Source of the DNA: Marinobacter lipolyticus SM19
Lineage (GTDB): Bacteria; Pseudomonadota; Gammaproteobacteria; Pseudomonadales; Oleiphilaceae
Direction: 5' to 3'
Length of the DNA stretch: 64,000 nucleotides
Assembly: GCF_000397065.2 (NCBI RefSeq)
Contig: NZ_KE007306.1
Span: forward strand, 1,134,883-1,198,882
Both the position numbers and the translations under genes were made by a program. Below, one piece after another: positions 27,592 to 36,210 of the stretch. Under the pieces are notes generated by a model. The model was given only the letters and a program-made list of their open reading frames with translations. It was not told the origin of the DNA and searched no databases. Each line of letters opens with the position of its first letter. Position 1 is the stretch's first letter.

Positions 27592-28269
27592 ATGAGCCCT
27601 GAGTGGCAAGCGGTATGGCTCACCCTGAAACTGGCCGGCATCACCACACTGCTACTGATGATTATCGGCACCCCGATTGCCTGGTGGCTCGCCCGCACCC
27701 GGCACTGGCTGCGTCAACCGGTGTTCGCGGTCGTCGCCCTGCCCCTGGTGCTCCCCCCCACAGTGCTGGGTTTCTACCTGTTAATGATGCTGGGTCCTGA
27801 CGGCTTTATTGGTCAACTGACAGAACGATTGGGGATCGGCACACTACCGTTCACCTTCGAAGGCCTGGTGCTGGCATCCATCATCTATTCGCTGCCATTT
27901 ACCGTGCAGCCCTTACAGAATGCCTTTGCCAGCCTGAATGAACGAATGCTGGAAGCGGCCGCAACCTTACGGGCCTCGCCATGGGACAGCTTCTTTACCA
28001 TTGCCGTTCCCCTGGCGCGGCCAGGCTTTCTGACCGCTGCGGTCCTGACCTTTGCCCATACCATCGGCGAGTTCGGCGTAGTGCTGATGATTGGCGGCAA
28101 CATTCCCGGAGAAACCCGGGTGCTGTCCGTGGCCATCTACGATCACGTCGAAGCCCTGGAGTACAGCCAGGCGCACTGGTTGGCCGGAGGCATGCTGCTG
28201 TTCGCTTTCCTGGTACTGGTCGGCCTGCACACCATTAACGGTCGTCTGGCTGGTGGGGTCGTTAAATGA
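27592..28269 (+). CDS. modB: Molybdate ABC transporter permease ModB
   Basis: 225 residues with about five membrane helices. The permease EAA loop is visible as LEAAATLRASPWDSFFTIAVPLARPG, quoted here by its ends, which contacts the ATPase. PLVLPPTVLGFYLL is typical of ModB. ATG 27592 has GGAG six bases upstream. The stop overlaps modC as ATGA. The binding protein ModA, normally the first gene of the operon, is not present in this window. Confidence 0.92.
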   Translation: MSPEWQAVWLTLKLAGITTLLLMIIGTPIAWWLARTRHWLRQPVFAVVALPLVLPPTVLGFYLLMMLGPDGFIGQLTERLGIGTLPFTFEGLVLASIIYSLPFTVQPLQNAFASLNERMLEAAATLRASPWDSFFTIAVPLARPGFLTAAVLTFAHTIGEFGVVLMIGGNIPGETRVLSVAIYDHVEALEYSQAHWLAGGMLLFAFLVLVGLHTINGRLAGGVVK

Positions 28270-29348
28270 CCCAGAGTAATGGCATTCTCGCCCGTTTCCG
28301 CTGCGGTTTTGAAAGCTTTCAACTGGACGTGGACCTGCAACTCCCCGGACAGGGTATCACGGCCCTGTTTGGCCACTCCGGCGGTGGCAAGACTACGCTG
28401 CTTCGATGCATGGCAGGTCTTCAGAAGGCAGAGGGTTACCTGTCCGTGAACGGTGACTGCTGGCAGGATGACCATCACCGCCTGCCCGTTCACCAGCGCC
28501 CCCTGGCCTACGTATTCCAGGAAACCAGCCTGTTCCCTCACCTGTCGGTCCAGCGTAACCTCACCTATGGCTACCAACGCATTCCAGCCGACCAACGACA
28601 GATCGATTTCGGTCAGGCCGTGGACTGGCTGGGACTTTCAAACCTGCTGAACCGAATGCCTGAAAAACTGTCCGGTGGTGAACGTCAACGAGTGGCCATT
28701 GCCCGGGCTCTGCTGACCAGTCCACGCCTGCTGTTGATGGACGAACCCTTGTCTGCCCTGGACCGCAAGAGCAAACAGGATATCCTGCCCTACCTGGAGA
28801 CTCTGCATCAAACCCTCGACATACCCATGGTCTATGTATCCCATGCGGCACCTGAGGTGGCCAGATTAGCCGACCACGTGGTGATGATGGACAACGGTCG
28901 GGTGATCGCCGAAGGGCCGTTACAGGAGACACTGGCCCGCACTGATCAGCCTTTTGCTCTGGAAGAAGATGCTGGGGTGATTGTCAACGCAGTCATTGGT
29001 GAGCGTGACACCCGCTGGCATCTGTGTCGCGCTGATTTTGAAGGCGGCAGTCTCTGGGTAAGGGAGGAGCCGCAACTGGAGTCCGGCAGGCCCGTGAGAC
29101 TTCAGGTTCTCGCCCGGGATATCAGCATCGCCCTGGCTCCCAACCACGAACAGAGCATCCAGAACCTGCTGCCAGCCCGGGTGGAACAGGTCGCCACCGA
29201 CCAGAGCCCGGGGACAACCCTGGTAAGACTGCAATCCGGTGACACTCCTTTCCTGGCCCGGCTGACCAGCCGGGCTGCCCACCAGTTGCAGTTGGTACCG
29301 GACATGGATGTCTGGCTTCAGATCAAAACCGTCGCCATTGTCGATTGA
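28266..29348 (+). CDS. modC: Molybdate ABC transporter ATP-binding protein ModC
   Basis: 360 residues. The ATPase domain has Walker A GHSGGGKTT, signature LSGGERQRVA, Walker B LLLMDEP and the switch histidine in YVSHAAPE. The C-terminal part (about 290-360) is a Mop molybdate-binding domain (NLLPARVEQV...VRLQSGD). It powers molybdate import through ModB. The length and Mop domain separate it from sulfate or iron ATPases. It overlaps modB by four bases. Confidence 0.93.
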   Translation: MTQSNGILARFRCGFESFQLDVDLQLPGQGITALFGHSGGGKTTLLRCMAGLQKAEGYLSVNGDCWQDDHHRLPVHQRPLAYVFQETSLFPHLSVQRNLTYGYQRIPADQRQIDFGQAVDWLGLSNLLNRMPEKLSGGERQRVAIARALLTSPRLLLMDEPLSALDRKSKQDILPYLETLHQTLDIPMVYVSHAAPEVARLADHVVMMDNGRVIAEGPLQETLARTDQPFALEEDAGVIVNAVIGERDTRWHLCRADFEGGSLWVREEPQLESGRPVRLQVLARDISIALAPNHEQSIQNLLPARVEQVATDQSPGTTLVRLQSGDTPFLARLTSRAAHQLQLVPDMDVWLQIKTVAIVD

Positions 29349-29377
29349 ATCGTCGCGGGGACAACTTACCCAAGAGT

Positions 29378-29400
29378 CTGGCCCGCTTGGCACGGGCCAG
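29378..29400 (+). terminator. Hairpin after modC
   Basis: CTGGCCCG (29378-29385) pairs with CGGGCCAG (29393-29400) around a 7-nt loop, 30 bp beyond the modC stop. The following bases are pyrimidine-rich but not a U-tract, so termination strength is uncertain. Confidence 0.4.
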
Positions 29401-29463
29401 CCTGCTCTCTGACCGGTAATCTGTGATGGTATGACAGCGCCAACCGGCCAACAGGAGCAAGCA

Positions 29464-30348
29464 ATGACAACACAACACCAGTGGGTGAACAATAACGGCG
29501 TCAACCTGTACGTCACCACCGACGGCAATCCTGATTCTCCGCCACTGGTGCTTGTGCACGGCTATCCGGACAACCATTCCGTGTGGGACAGAGTAACCGA
29601 CCAACTGAAAGACCGTTATTTTGTCGTCCGCTACGATGTTCGTGGCGCAGGTCGATCCGACAAGCCAGCCAAGACCCGTGCCTACCGCATGGTTCATCTC
29701 GCAGCGGATCTGGCAGCGGTTGTAGACGCAGTCATTCCAGAGCAGGGCTTTCACCTTGCCGCCCACGACTGGGGCTCCATACAAAGCTGGGAATCGGTGA
29801 CCGCCGGTCCGCTGACATCAAGAATCAGGTCGTACACCACCATTTCCGGGCCGTGCCTGGATCACGTCGGCTTCTGGTTACGTAACAACGTCACCCGGGT
29901 CAGTGAGGGCGGCACCCGCAAGGTACTCAATCAGCTCGCCAGTTCCTGGTACGTTGCCATGTTTCAGTTGCCACTGCTTCCGGAGACTGTATGGCGCGCC
30001 GGTCTCGACAAGTTATGGCCAAACTATCTGAAAAACAGGGAGCAGGTTTCCGACGCGGAATACAACCGCTTTCAGCGCAATGACGGCCGCTACGGCGTGA
30101 AACTTTACCGGGCCAATTTCATGTCCAAGCTGCTACGGCCAGAACCCCGACAGGCTCAATGTCCAGTTCAACTGATCGTGCCTGGCCAGGACAACTACGT
30201 GAAAGAGCAGCTATTCGAAGGGTTGGAAAAATGGGCAGGAAAACTGAGCCGGCAGGAGATCGATGCGCCCCATTGGGTGTTACTGACCCAGCCCGACGCC
30301 ATTGCCGGCTGGATTGACGGATTTGCCAGGAAGGCGGCCCGCGCCTAG
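29464..30348 (+). CDS. Alpha/beta hydrolase, epoxide hydrolase-like
   Basis: 294 residues. HGYPDN is the HGxP oxyanion motif, and the nucleophile elbow reads HDWGS with aspartate in place of serine, as in epoxide hydrolases and haloalkane dehalogenases. DAPHWVLL carries the base histidine. RYDVRGAGRSDKP is family-typical. The protein matches the N-terminal half of EphD-like fusions but has no short-chain dehydrogenase domain. ATG 29464 has GGAG seven bases upstream. It converges with crp. Confidence 0.85.
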   Translation: MTTQHQWVNNNGVNLYVTTDGNPDSPPLVLVHGYPDNHSVWDRVTDQLKDRYFVVRYDVRGAGRSDKPAKTRAYRMVHLAADLAAVVDAVIPEQGFHLAAHDWGSIQSWESVTAGPLTSRIRSYTTISGPCLDHVGFWLRNNVTRVSEGGTRKVLNQLASSWYVAMFQLPLLPETVWRAGLDKLWPNYLKNREQVSDAEYNRFQRNDGRYGVKLYRANFMSKLLRPEPRQAQCPVQLIVPGQDNYVKEQLFEGLEKWAGKLSRQEIDAPHWVLLTQPDAIAGWIDGFARKAARA

Positions 30349-30365
30349 ATAACACGGGCCCATGG

Positions 30366-31007
30366 TCAGCGGGTGCCGTAGACCACCATGGTCTTGCCCT
30401 TGACCCGTACCAGCCCCTGGTCCTCCAGGGTTTTCAGGACGCGACCGACCATTTCCCGGGAGCAGCCGACAATACGACCGATTTCCTGACGGGTGATCTT
30501 GATCTGCATGCCGTCTGGATGGGTCATGGCATCGGGTTCCTTGCACAGGTCCAGCAGGGTCCGTGCAACACGACCCGTGACATCCAGGAAAGCCAGATCG
30601 CCGACCTTGCGGGTGGTCTGGCGCAGGCGGGAGGCCATTTGCTCGCCAATGAAATACAGAACCCGCGGGTCCTGCTGAGCAATCTCACGGAATTTGGTGT
30701 AGCTGATCTCAGCCACTTCACATTCGGTCTTGGCCTTCACCCAGGCGCTGCGAGAATCCATGTTGTCAAACAGACCCATCTCGCCGAAAAAGTCTCCGGC
30801 ATTGAGGTAGGCCATGATCATCTCGCGGCCGTCGTCATCTTCAATGATGACGGTAACGGAGCCCTTGACGATGTAAAACAGTGAATCGCTCTTGTCACCG
30901 GCATAGATAATGGTGCTCTTGGCGGGGTAGCGCCGGCGGTGACACTGTGACAGGAAATAATCCAGATGCTTGGTTTTCTGCTCAACCGGCTTGACGATAG
31001 TGGCCAT
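30366..31007 (-). CDS. crp: Cyclic AMP receptor protein (Crp/Vfr type)
   Basis: 213 residues, very similar in pattern to Pseudomonas Vfr. The cyclic-nucleotide domain (about 15-135) shows [27 protein letters not shown] and RSAWVKAK. The C-terminal winged helix has [20 protein letters not shown] with the RE...R recognition residues. It is a global regulator of catabolism and, in Pseudomonas, virulence. At ATG 31007 the AGGAGG lies 13 bases upstream, longer than usual, and no better start is in frame. Divergent from the osmC-like gene, as in Pseudomonas. Confidence 0.95.
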   Translation of the reverse strand: MATIVKPVEQKTKHLDYFLSQCHRRRYPAKSTIIYAGDKSDSLFYIVKGSVTVIIEDDDGREMIMAYLNAGDFFGEMGLFDNMDSRSAWVKAKTECEVAEISYTKFREIAQQDPRVLYFIGEQMASRLRQTTRKVGDLAFLDVTGRVARTLLDLCKEPDAMTHPDGMQIKITRQEIGRIVGCSREMVGRVLKTLEDQGLVRVKGKTMVVYGTR

Positions 31008-31249
31008 AGTGCGAGTCGTGCCTCCTAAAAAAACTGGCGGGTCCCGATGTTTATTATGTACCCGGCTTTCCATGCGGGTTTAATCATTTTTCTTGAAAAT
31101 CAGCGCAACTTATAACAAGAAGGCCCGGTTTCGGCAACCTGAAACCATGTGTATCTGTGTAACCGGCCCGGGAAGGGGATTGCTGCCGAGCGTTAGTCTA
31201 TGTGCTAGCATCCGTGCCAGATACCTGATGTATTGCGGAGTTTACCGAC

Positions 31250-31672
31250 ATGAAAGCAACTGTAGACTGGGCGGGAAATGCCAGCTTCAAGGCCACCAGT
31301 GGTACCGGCCACACCATTCAGATGGATGGCCCCCCCGATCACGGCGGCGAGAACCTTGGAGCACGCCCGATGGAAATGCTGCTGATGGGACTTGGCGGCT
31401 GTTCGTCCTTTGACGTCATGAGCATTCTCAATAAGAGCCGACAGGACGTCACCGCCTGCCACGCCGAGCTGGAAGCAGAACGGGCCGATGCCATCCCTGC
31501 CGTATTTACTCGCATACATCTACACTTTGTGGTTACCGGTCACGGACTGAAAGAAAACCTGGTTAAACGCGCTGTCAGCCTGTCAGCGGAGAAATACTGT
31601 TCCGCTTCAATCATGCTCGAGAAGGCCGGCGTGGAGATCACTCACAGCCACGAAATCCGTGAAGCAGAATAG
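31250..31672 (+). CDS. OsmC family peroxiredoxin-like protein
   Basis: 140 residues. The two redox cysteines of the OsmC/Ohr fold are in LGGCSSFDV and EKYCSASIM, and RPMEMLLMGLGGC is typical. It belongs to the YhfA-like branch that sits beside crp in many gammaproteobacteria. Its role is probably reduction of organic peroxides, although this branch is poorly characterised. The 242-bp divergent region to crp contains no perfect Crp box that I can see. Confidence 0.9.
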   Translation: MKATVDWAGNASFKATSGTGHTIQMDGPPDHGGENLGARPMEMLLMGLGGCSSFDVMSILNKSRQDVTACHAELEAERADAIPAVFTRIHLHFVVTGHGLKENLVKRAVSLSAEKYCSASIMLEKAGVEITHSHEIREAE

Positions 31673-31817
31673 CCTTTAGCAGACACGGAAATTACGGATG
31701 CTAAAATGTGTTTGCGAAGACTACCCAACCACATTCGTGGTGTGCATAATACGCACCCTTCTCCGCCGGTCTGCGCAAATGGTGAACAATCCGGTCAGTA
31801 GTCGGTGGCGGCCTCGG

Positions 31818-31841
31818 CAGAATGCCCGATCAGGCATTCTG
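31818..31841 (+). promoter_or_regulatory. Hairpin in the speD leader
   Basis: CAGAATGCC (31818-31826) pairs perfectly with GGCATTCTG (31833-31841) around a 6-nt loop, 35 bp before the speD start and 21 bp before its ribosome site. No U-tract follows. It may be a leader structure affecting speD translation or mRNA stability, or the 3' end of an upstream transcript from osmC. Confidence 0.4.
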
Positions 31842-31876
31842 TAGTCATTCATCTCCACTTCCCGGAGGGGCTGAGC

Positions 31877-32671
31877 ATGGAAACCAAACTCCAGTTGCAC
31901 GGTTTCAACAACCTGACCAAATCTCTTAGCTTTAATATTTACGATATCTGTTACGCGCAGACCGAGGATCAACGGGAAGCTTACATTGATTACATCGACG
32001 AGATGTACAATGCTGAGCGCCTGACCCAGATCCTGACCGATGTGGTCAAGATCATTGGCGCCAATGTTCTCAACATTGCCCGCCAGGATTATGAACCCCA
32101 CGGCGCGTCGGTAACCATGCTGATTGCCGAGCATGAGCTCACCAACGGTGAAGAGCCCGACAACGAAGAATCTCCGGGCCCGCTACCGGATGCCATCGTC
32201 GCACACCTGGACAAGAGCCATGTCACCGTACACACCTACCCGGAAAGCCATCCCCACGATGGTGTGAGCACCTTCCGGGCAGATATTGACGTGTCGACCT
32301 GCGGCCTGATTTCACCGCTGAAGGTGTTGAACTACCTGATTCACAGCTTCGATTCCGATGTTGTCACGGTGGACTACCGTGTGCGTGGCTTTACCCGCGA
32401 TGTGGACGGCACCAAGCATTACATCGATCACGACATCAACTCGATTCAGAACTACCTGACCGAGGATACCCAGAACGCCTATCAGATGATTGACGTAAAC
32501 GTGTACCAGGAGAACCTGTTCCACACCAAGATGATGCTGAAGGAGTTCAAACTCGACAACTACGTGTTCGGTGTCAATGCCAGTGATCTGGGCGAGGAAG
32601 AAGCACAGTCCATCGAAGATCGCCTGCGCCGTGAAATGCTGGAGATTTTTTACTCCCGCAACGTGGAGTAA
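31877..32671 (+). CDS. speD: S-adenosylmethionine decarboxylase proenzyme SpeD
   Basis: 264 residues, class 1 bacterial type. It supplies decarboxylated SAM for spermidine synthesis. The proenzyme cleaves itself before the serine of [17 protein letters not shown], which becomes the pyruvoyl group. [15 protein letters not shown] carries the catalytic cysteine region. ATG 31877, with GGAGGGG seven bases upstream, gives [15 protein letters not shown], matching Pseudomonas SpeD. Open frame continues upstream to 31805 without support. crp-osmC-speD is a conserved order. Confidence 0.96.
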   Translation: METKLQLHGFNNLTKSLSFNIYDICYAQTEDQREAYIDYIDEMYNAERLTQILTDVVKIIGANVLNIARQDYEPHGASVTMLIAEHELTNGEEPDNEESPGPLPDAIVAHLDKSHVTVHTYPESHPHDGVSTFRADIDVSTCGLISPLKVLNYLIHSFDSDVVTVDYRVRGFTRDVDGTKHYIDHDINSIQNYLTEDTQNAYQMIDVNVYQENLFHTKMMLKEFKLDNYVFGVNASDLGEEEAQSIEDRLRREMLEIFYSRNVE

Positions 32672-32804
32672 GTACCCCCTCCCATGGCCGGCGGGACGGT
32701 TTCCGCCGGTCATTCAGTTTTTTTGATGTCCCACCCCGAAAATCTCCGTTTTATTCTCCTCGACCTCCGGCGTTTAATAGTCTTATTAACACAAGGAGGA
32801 CACC

Positions 32805-33662
32805 ATGACCTTTCGAACCATCAAACAAACCATCCCTGCCCTGGAGACTTCCGACGGCGCCGGCGTACGCATCAGGCGCTCCATCGGCCAGCACCAGAAT
32901 ATTCGACTGGATCCGTTTCTGATGCTGGACGAATTCGGTTCCGACCAGCCCCAGGATTACATTGCCGGCTTTCCGTCTCACCCTCATCGCGGGTTCGAGA
33001 CCGTGACCTACATGATCGAGGGTCATATGCTCCATGAGGACCATCTCGGCAATCAAGGCAACCTGAAAAACGGTGGCGTGCAGTGGATGACCGCCGGTCG
33101 TGGCATTGTGCACTCTGAAATGCCCCAGCAGGAATCCGGCCAGATGCGCGGTTTCCAGCTCTGGCTGAACCTGCCGGCCGCCGAGAAAATGAAGCCGGCG
33201 GGGTACCGGGACATCCAGCCGGAGGAGATTCCCGATGTCCATCTGGAAGGTGCACGGCTGAAGCTGATTGCGGGTGACATCGAGGTCGACGGCACCATGG
33301 TCGCGGGCGCGATTTCCGGCGGTAGCACACGCCCCCTGTACATGGACATCCATATGGAGCCCGGCAAAGCCATCACCCTACCCGTCAGCGACCAGCTGAA
33401 CGCGATGGTGTACCTTTACGAGGGTAGGGCCAGACTTGAGCACGAGGTTGAAGACAAGCCACTGAAGCTGGCGGCAGCTACTATCCTCGGCGACGGCGAT
33501 CAGGTGCGATTTGAATCCGGAGCCGACGGAGCTCGCCTGCTGCTGATAGCCGGTAAGCCGATCAACGAACCGATCGTCCAGTATGGTCCGTTTGTGATGA
33601 ATACCCGTGAGGAAATTGAGCAGACCCTGCGGGACTACCGGGACGGGCGCCTGACCGCCTGA
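32805..33662 (+). CDS. Pirin family protein
   Basis: 285 residues, bicupin. Iron-binding residues of the N-terminal cupin are visible in HPHRGFETVTYMIEG, and GRGIVHSEMP carries the further histidine and glutamate. Bacterial pirins include quercetin dioxygenases and regulators of pyruvate metabolism, and the substrate here is unknown. AGGAGG lies five bases before ATG 32805. It converges with the exonuclease-fusion gene, 22 bp apart. Confidence 0.92.
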   Translation: MTFRTIKQTIPALETSDGAGVRIRRSIGQHQNIRLDPFLMLDEFGSDQPQDYIAGFPSHPHRGFETVTYMIEGHMLHEDHLGNQGNLKNGGVQWMTAGRGIVHSEMPQQESGQMRGFQLWLNLPAAEKMKPAGYRDIQPEEIPDVHLEGARLKLIAGDIEVDGTMVAGAISGGSTRPLYMDIHMEPGKAITLPVSDQLNAMVYLYEGRARLEHEVEDKPLKLAAATILGDGDQVRFESGADGARLLLIAGKPINEPIVQYGPFVMNTREEIEQTLRDYRDGRLTA

Positions 33663-33684
33663 ACCGGACACTCCGGCCTACTCG

Positions 33685-35835
33685 CTAATATTCAAGCTTG
33701 GCGTAGGCCGACTTTCTGGATGCCTCCCGCGCCTGCTTGAGGGTATGGACACCTCGCTCTTCAAGCAGCGGGATCAATTTCAGCAGTACATGGCCGGTAA
33801 CCATGGCGTCGCCCAGCGCGGTGTGCCGACCTACCACCTTTACCCCGAGGCGGGCAGCAATCTGTTCCAGACCGTGTCCCTCAGCTGGCTGCACGAGGGC
33901 TGACAGCAGCAGAGTGTCCAGCACCGGCTGGATAAAGTGGATGCCGGTCTGTGCCTCCTTGAGCTGCAGGAAACGCATGTCGAAGGCAGCGTTGTGGGCC
34001 ACCAGCACTGTGTCCTCGGCAAAGCGTTGGAACAGCGGCAGCACCTCGGCGATGCCCGGTTGACCGGTAAGCATCCGGGGCGAGAGGCCATGTATCAGCT
34101 GTGATTCCCGTGGAATGGGGCGGTGCGGATCGACCAACTGCTCAAAGCATTCCTGCATCAGCAGTCGCCCGTTAACGATACGTACCGCACCAATGGAGAT
34201 GATTTCATCGCCCTCGGAGGGCGCTAGTCCGGTGGTTTCGGTGTCGAACACCGTATAGGTCAACTCCCGCAGCGGCCGCTCGTCCAGTTCGGTACTCTGT
34301 CCCGGCTGGTTGAACAGGTCGAAATCGTAGTACACCGGCCGCCCGGGAGTCCGCGCGGGCACGGGCACCTCCGCTTCCGACCGGGTTGCCGGCAATTGCA
34401 GGCACAGGCGACTGTATCCGGCCACCGTATCACCCTGGCACCAGATCTCACCGCCATGACTTTCCAGCACCTCTCGCAGGGACGCAGCAGCAGGGCCCTC
34501 AGCAACAGACCTGAAAGGTCGCTGCTCCCACTCGTGGAGATGCTCCGGCTCCGGCGCCGGCCCTTCCCAGGCGATCAACAGACGCGCAAAATTACCGTCG
34601 GCGGCCACCTCGATCGTCACCTCGCGAATGTCCAGGGCATCGGCCAGGGTAGCCATCAACTGGGTCATCGCCTGCACCAGGGAGTAGCTGTCCAGGTTCA
34701 GCCAGAGCGACTCATCGCTTTCCGGGTAGCGGTCATTATCGGAGGGATAGCGAGCCGTGACCCCGACCGTGGCGAAGCTGTGCTGTAGGGCGACCAGCAG
34801 GTCGGTGGCAAGCATGTCCTCGAGCAGCCACTGAGGGTGCAACAGGTCCGCGTGCCGACTCAGCGCCTGCTCCAGGTGACTGGACAGCCGTTGCGCCTCA
34901 TCGCTGATCACTTCACCGAACCGGAGCCTGTGTCCTGCATCCATTTCCGGGAAGCGCTCCATGGTCTCAGCGGCAGCGCGGATGTTGCCCAATCCCGCCC
35001 GGGTACCTTCGGTCAACTGCTGCAGCAACGCATCGCGGCGGCTGTCCAGTGCCACCTCGCGGGTGATGTCCTCGAGGATCAGCACGAATCCGATGAACTC
35101 GCCCTGATGATCCAGCAGTGGTGCCATTTGTGCCCGCAGCAGATAGTCGCCACGGGCAGTAACGAAGTGGGCCGCCGGATCCTGGCAATTCTGCCGGAGG
35201 CGCTGCCGGATCCGTTCCAGTGCATGCACGATCAGCCGCTGGTCGAGTATGCCGAAAATCGAGCGGCCCAGGCCCACTGGCGCCCGTGCCGGACCGCCTG
35301 CGTGCGGTTCAAGCAATTGGCAGGCACTGCCGTTGTACAGCAGGATGCGGCCCTCGCTGTTGCACATCAGCACACTCTGGGACAGCTCCGACATCAACGC
35401 CGCCAGTCGGTTTTTTTCCTGCTCGAGACGGGCGTTGGCTTCTTCGATACGGCTCGCCACCTCGTGCTGCAACGCGCAATGGGCCTCGGCAAAGGCATTC
35501 ACCGCCTCACCCAGACGGCGCATATCGCCGCTGCCGGTCAGGGCCACGCGGTGCTCGGGATGGGCCCGGTGAATGATATCAACGTCTTCGCGCAGGCGGA
35601 TCACCGCCTCCGGGTAGGCCACCAGCCACTGCCGGAGGAGTACACCAAAGGGCACCAGGACCAGCACGCCAAGCACAACCAACAACATGCCTCGCCCGGA
35701 TACCAGCGCAGTCAGCGCGGCCCGTTCCGTGGCATCCAGGTCAGCCCAGAGAAAGCTTCCGGCGAGTGCCAGCAGGCCGGCCAGCAGCGCAATCAGTGCC
35801 ATCAGCCAGAGCGCCAGACGTACCGCCGGACGCAT
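33685..35835 (-). CDS. Membrane PAS-pseudokinase protein fused to a DnaQ-like 3'-5' exonuclease
   Basis: 716 residues. Two membrane helices (about 7-30 and 50-72), a HAMP-like linker and coiled coil (to about 150), a PAS domain (about 155-260), a histidine-kinase-like part (270-485) and a DEDDh exonuclease (525-690). The exonuclease residues are all present: D531 and E533 in FDTETTG, D619 in HNAAFD, H671 and D676 in HTALGD. The kinase-like part looks dead: at the phospho-histidine position there is E276 (TEGTRAGLGNIR), the N-box asparagines are Q392 and T396, and no DxGxG is left. Three bases after the receiver gene, same operon. It may tie a sensory signal to nucleic-acid or nucleotide turnover (inference). 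Confidence 0.85.
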   Translation of the reverse strand: MRPAVRLALWLMALIALLAGLLALAGSFLWADLDATERAALTALVSGRGMLLVVLGVLVLVPFGVLLRQWLVAYPEAVIRLREDVDIIHRAHPEHRVALTGSGDMRRLGEAVNAFAEAHCALQHEVASRIEEANARLEQEKNRLAALMSELSQSVLMCNSEGRILLYNGSACQLLEPHAGGPARAPVGLGRSIFGILDQRLIVHALERIRQRLRQNCQDPAAHFVTARGDYLLRAQMAPLLDHQGEFIGFVLILEDITREVALDSRRDALLQQLTEGTRAGLGNIRAAAETMERFPEMDAGHRLRFGEVISDEAQRLSSHLEQALSRHADLLHPQWLLEDMLATDLLVALQHSFATVGVTARYPSDNDRYPESDESLWLNLDSYSLVQAMTQLMATLADALDIREVTIEVAADGNFARLLIAWEGPAPEPEHLHEWEQRPFRSVAEGPAAASLREVLESHGGEIWCQGDTVAGYSRLCLQLPATRSEAEVPVPARTPGRPVYYDFDLFNQPGQSTELDERPLRELTYTVFDTETTGLAPSEGDEIISIGAVRIVNGRLLMQECFEQLVDPHRPIPRESQLIHGLSPRMLTGQPGIAEVLPLFQRFAEDTVLVAHNAAFDMRFLQLKEAQTGIHFIQPVLDTLLLSALVQPAEGHGLEQIAARLGVKVVGRHTALGDAMVTGHVLLKLIPLLEERGVHTLKQAREASRKSAYAKLEY

Positions 35836-35838
35836 CGG

Positions 35839-36210
35839 CTATTTCCCCCCCAGGTGCGTGGCGATCTCCGCCAGCAATTCCTGGGTCGAGAACGGTTTGG
35901 TGATATAGGCATCCGCGCCCAGCGCCAGGCCCTTGCTGACCTCCACCTCACGGCCCTTGGCGGTCAACATCAGCACCCGCATGTCCCGCCAGTCCGGGTT
36001 CTCGCGGATCTTCTGGCACACATCAAATCCGCTCAGGCGCGGCAGCATCACATCAAGCAACACCAGATCCGGGCTCTCGCGCCGGATCGCCTCCAGCGCT
36101 TCCTGGCCATCGTGCGCCACCACCACCCGGTAGCCAGCCTGCTTGAGCAGAAACTCCAGGGAGATGACGATATTCGGCTCATCGTCGGCAATCAACACGG
36201 TCTTGCTCAT
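35839..36210 (-). CDS. Stand-alone receiver-domain response regulator
   Basis: 123 residues, a CheY-like receiver without an output domain. The acidic pocket is in IADDEPN, the phospho-acceptor aspartate in LVLLDVMLP, the switch threonine in MLTAKG and the lysine in ITKPFS. Its start overlaps the histidine kinase stop by four bases and the exonuclease fusion follows after three, so it probably receives phosphate from that kinase and passes the signal by protein contact, perhaps to the fusion protein. Confidence 0.92.
   Translation of the reverse strand: MSKTVLIADDEPNIVISLEFLLKQAGYRVVVAHDGQEALEAIRRESPDLVLLDVMLPRLSGFDVCQKIRENPDWRDMRVLMLTAKGREVEVSKGLALGADAYITKPFSTQELLAEIATHLGGK

Noticed and set aside
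29431..29463. Longer N-terminus for the epoxide-hydrolase-like protein
   Set aside because: The internal ATG 29464 has GGAG at good spacing and matches the start of the fold; the extension does not.
30349..31249. Crp autoregulatory site near crp
   Set aside because: TGTGTATCTGTGTAA near 31148 has half-site-like TGTG but no TCACA partner at the right distance.
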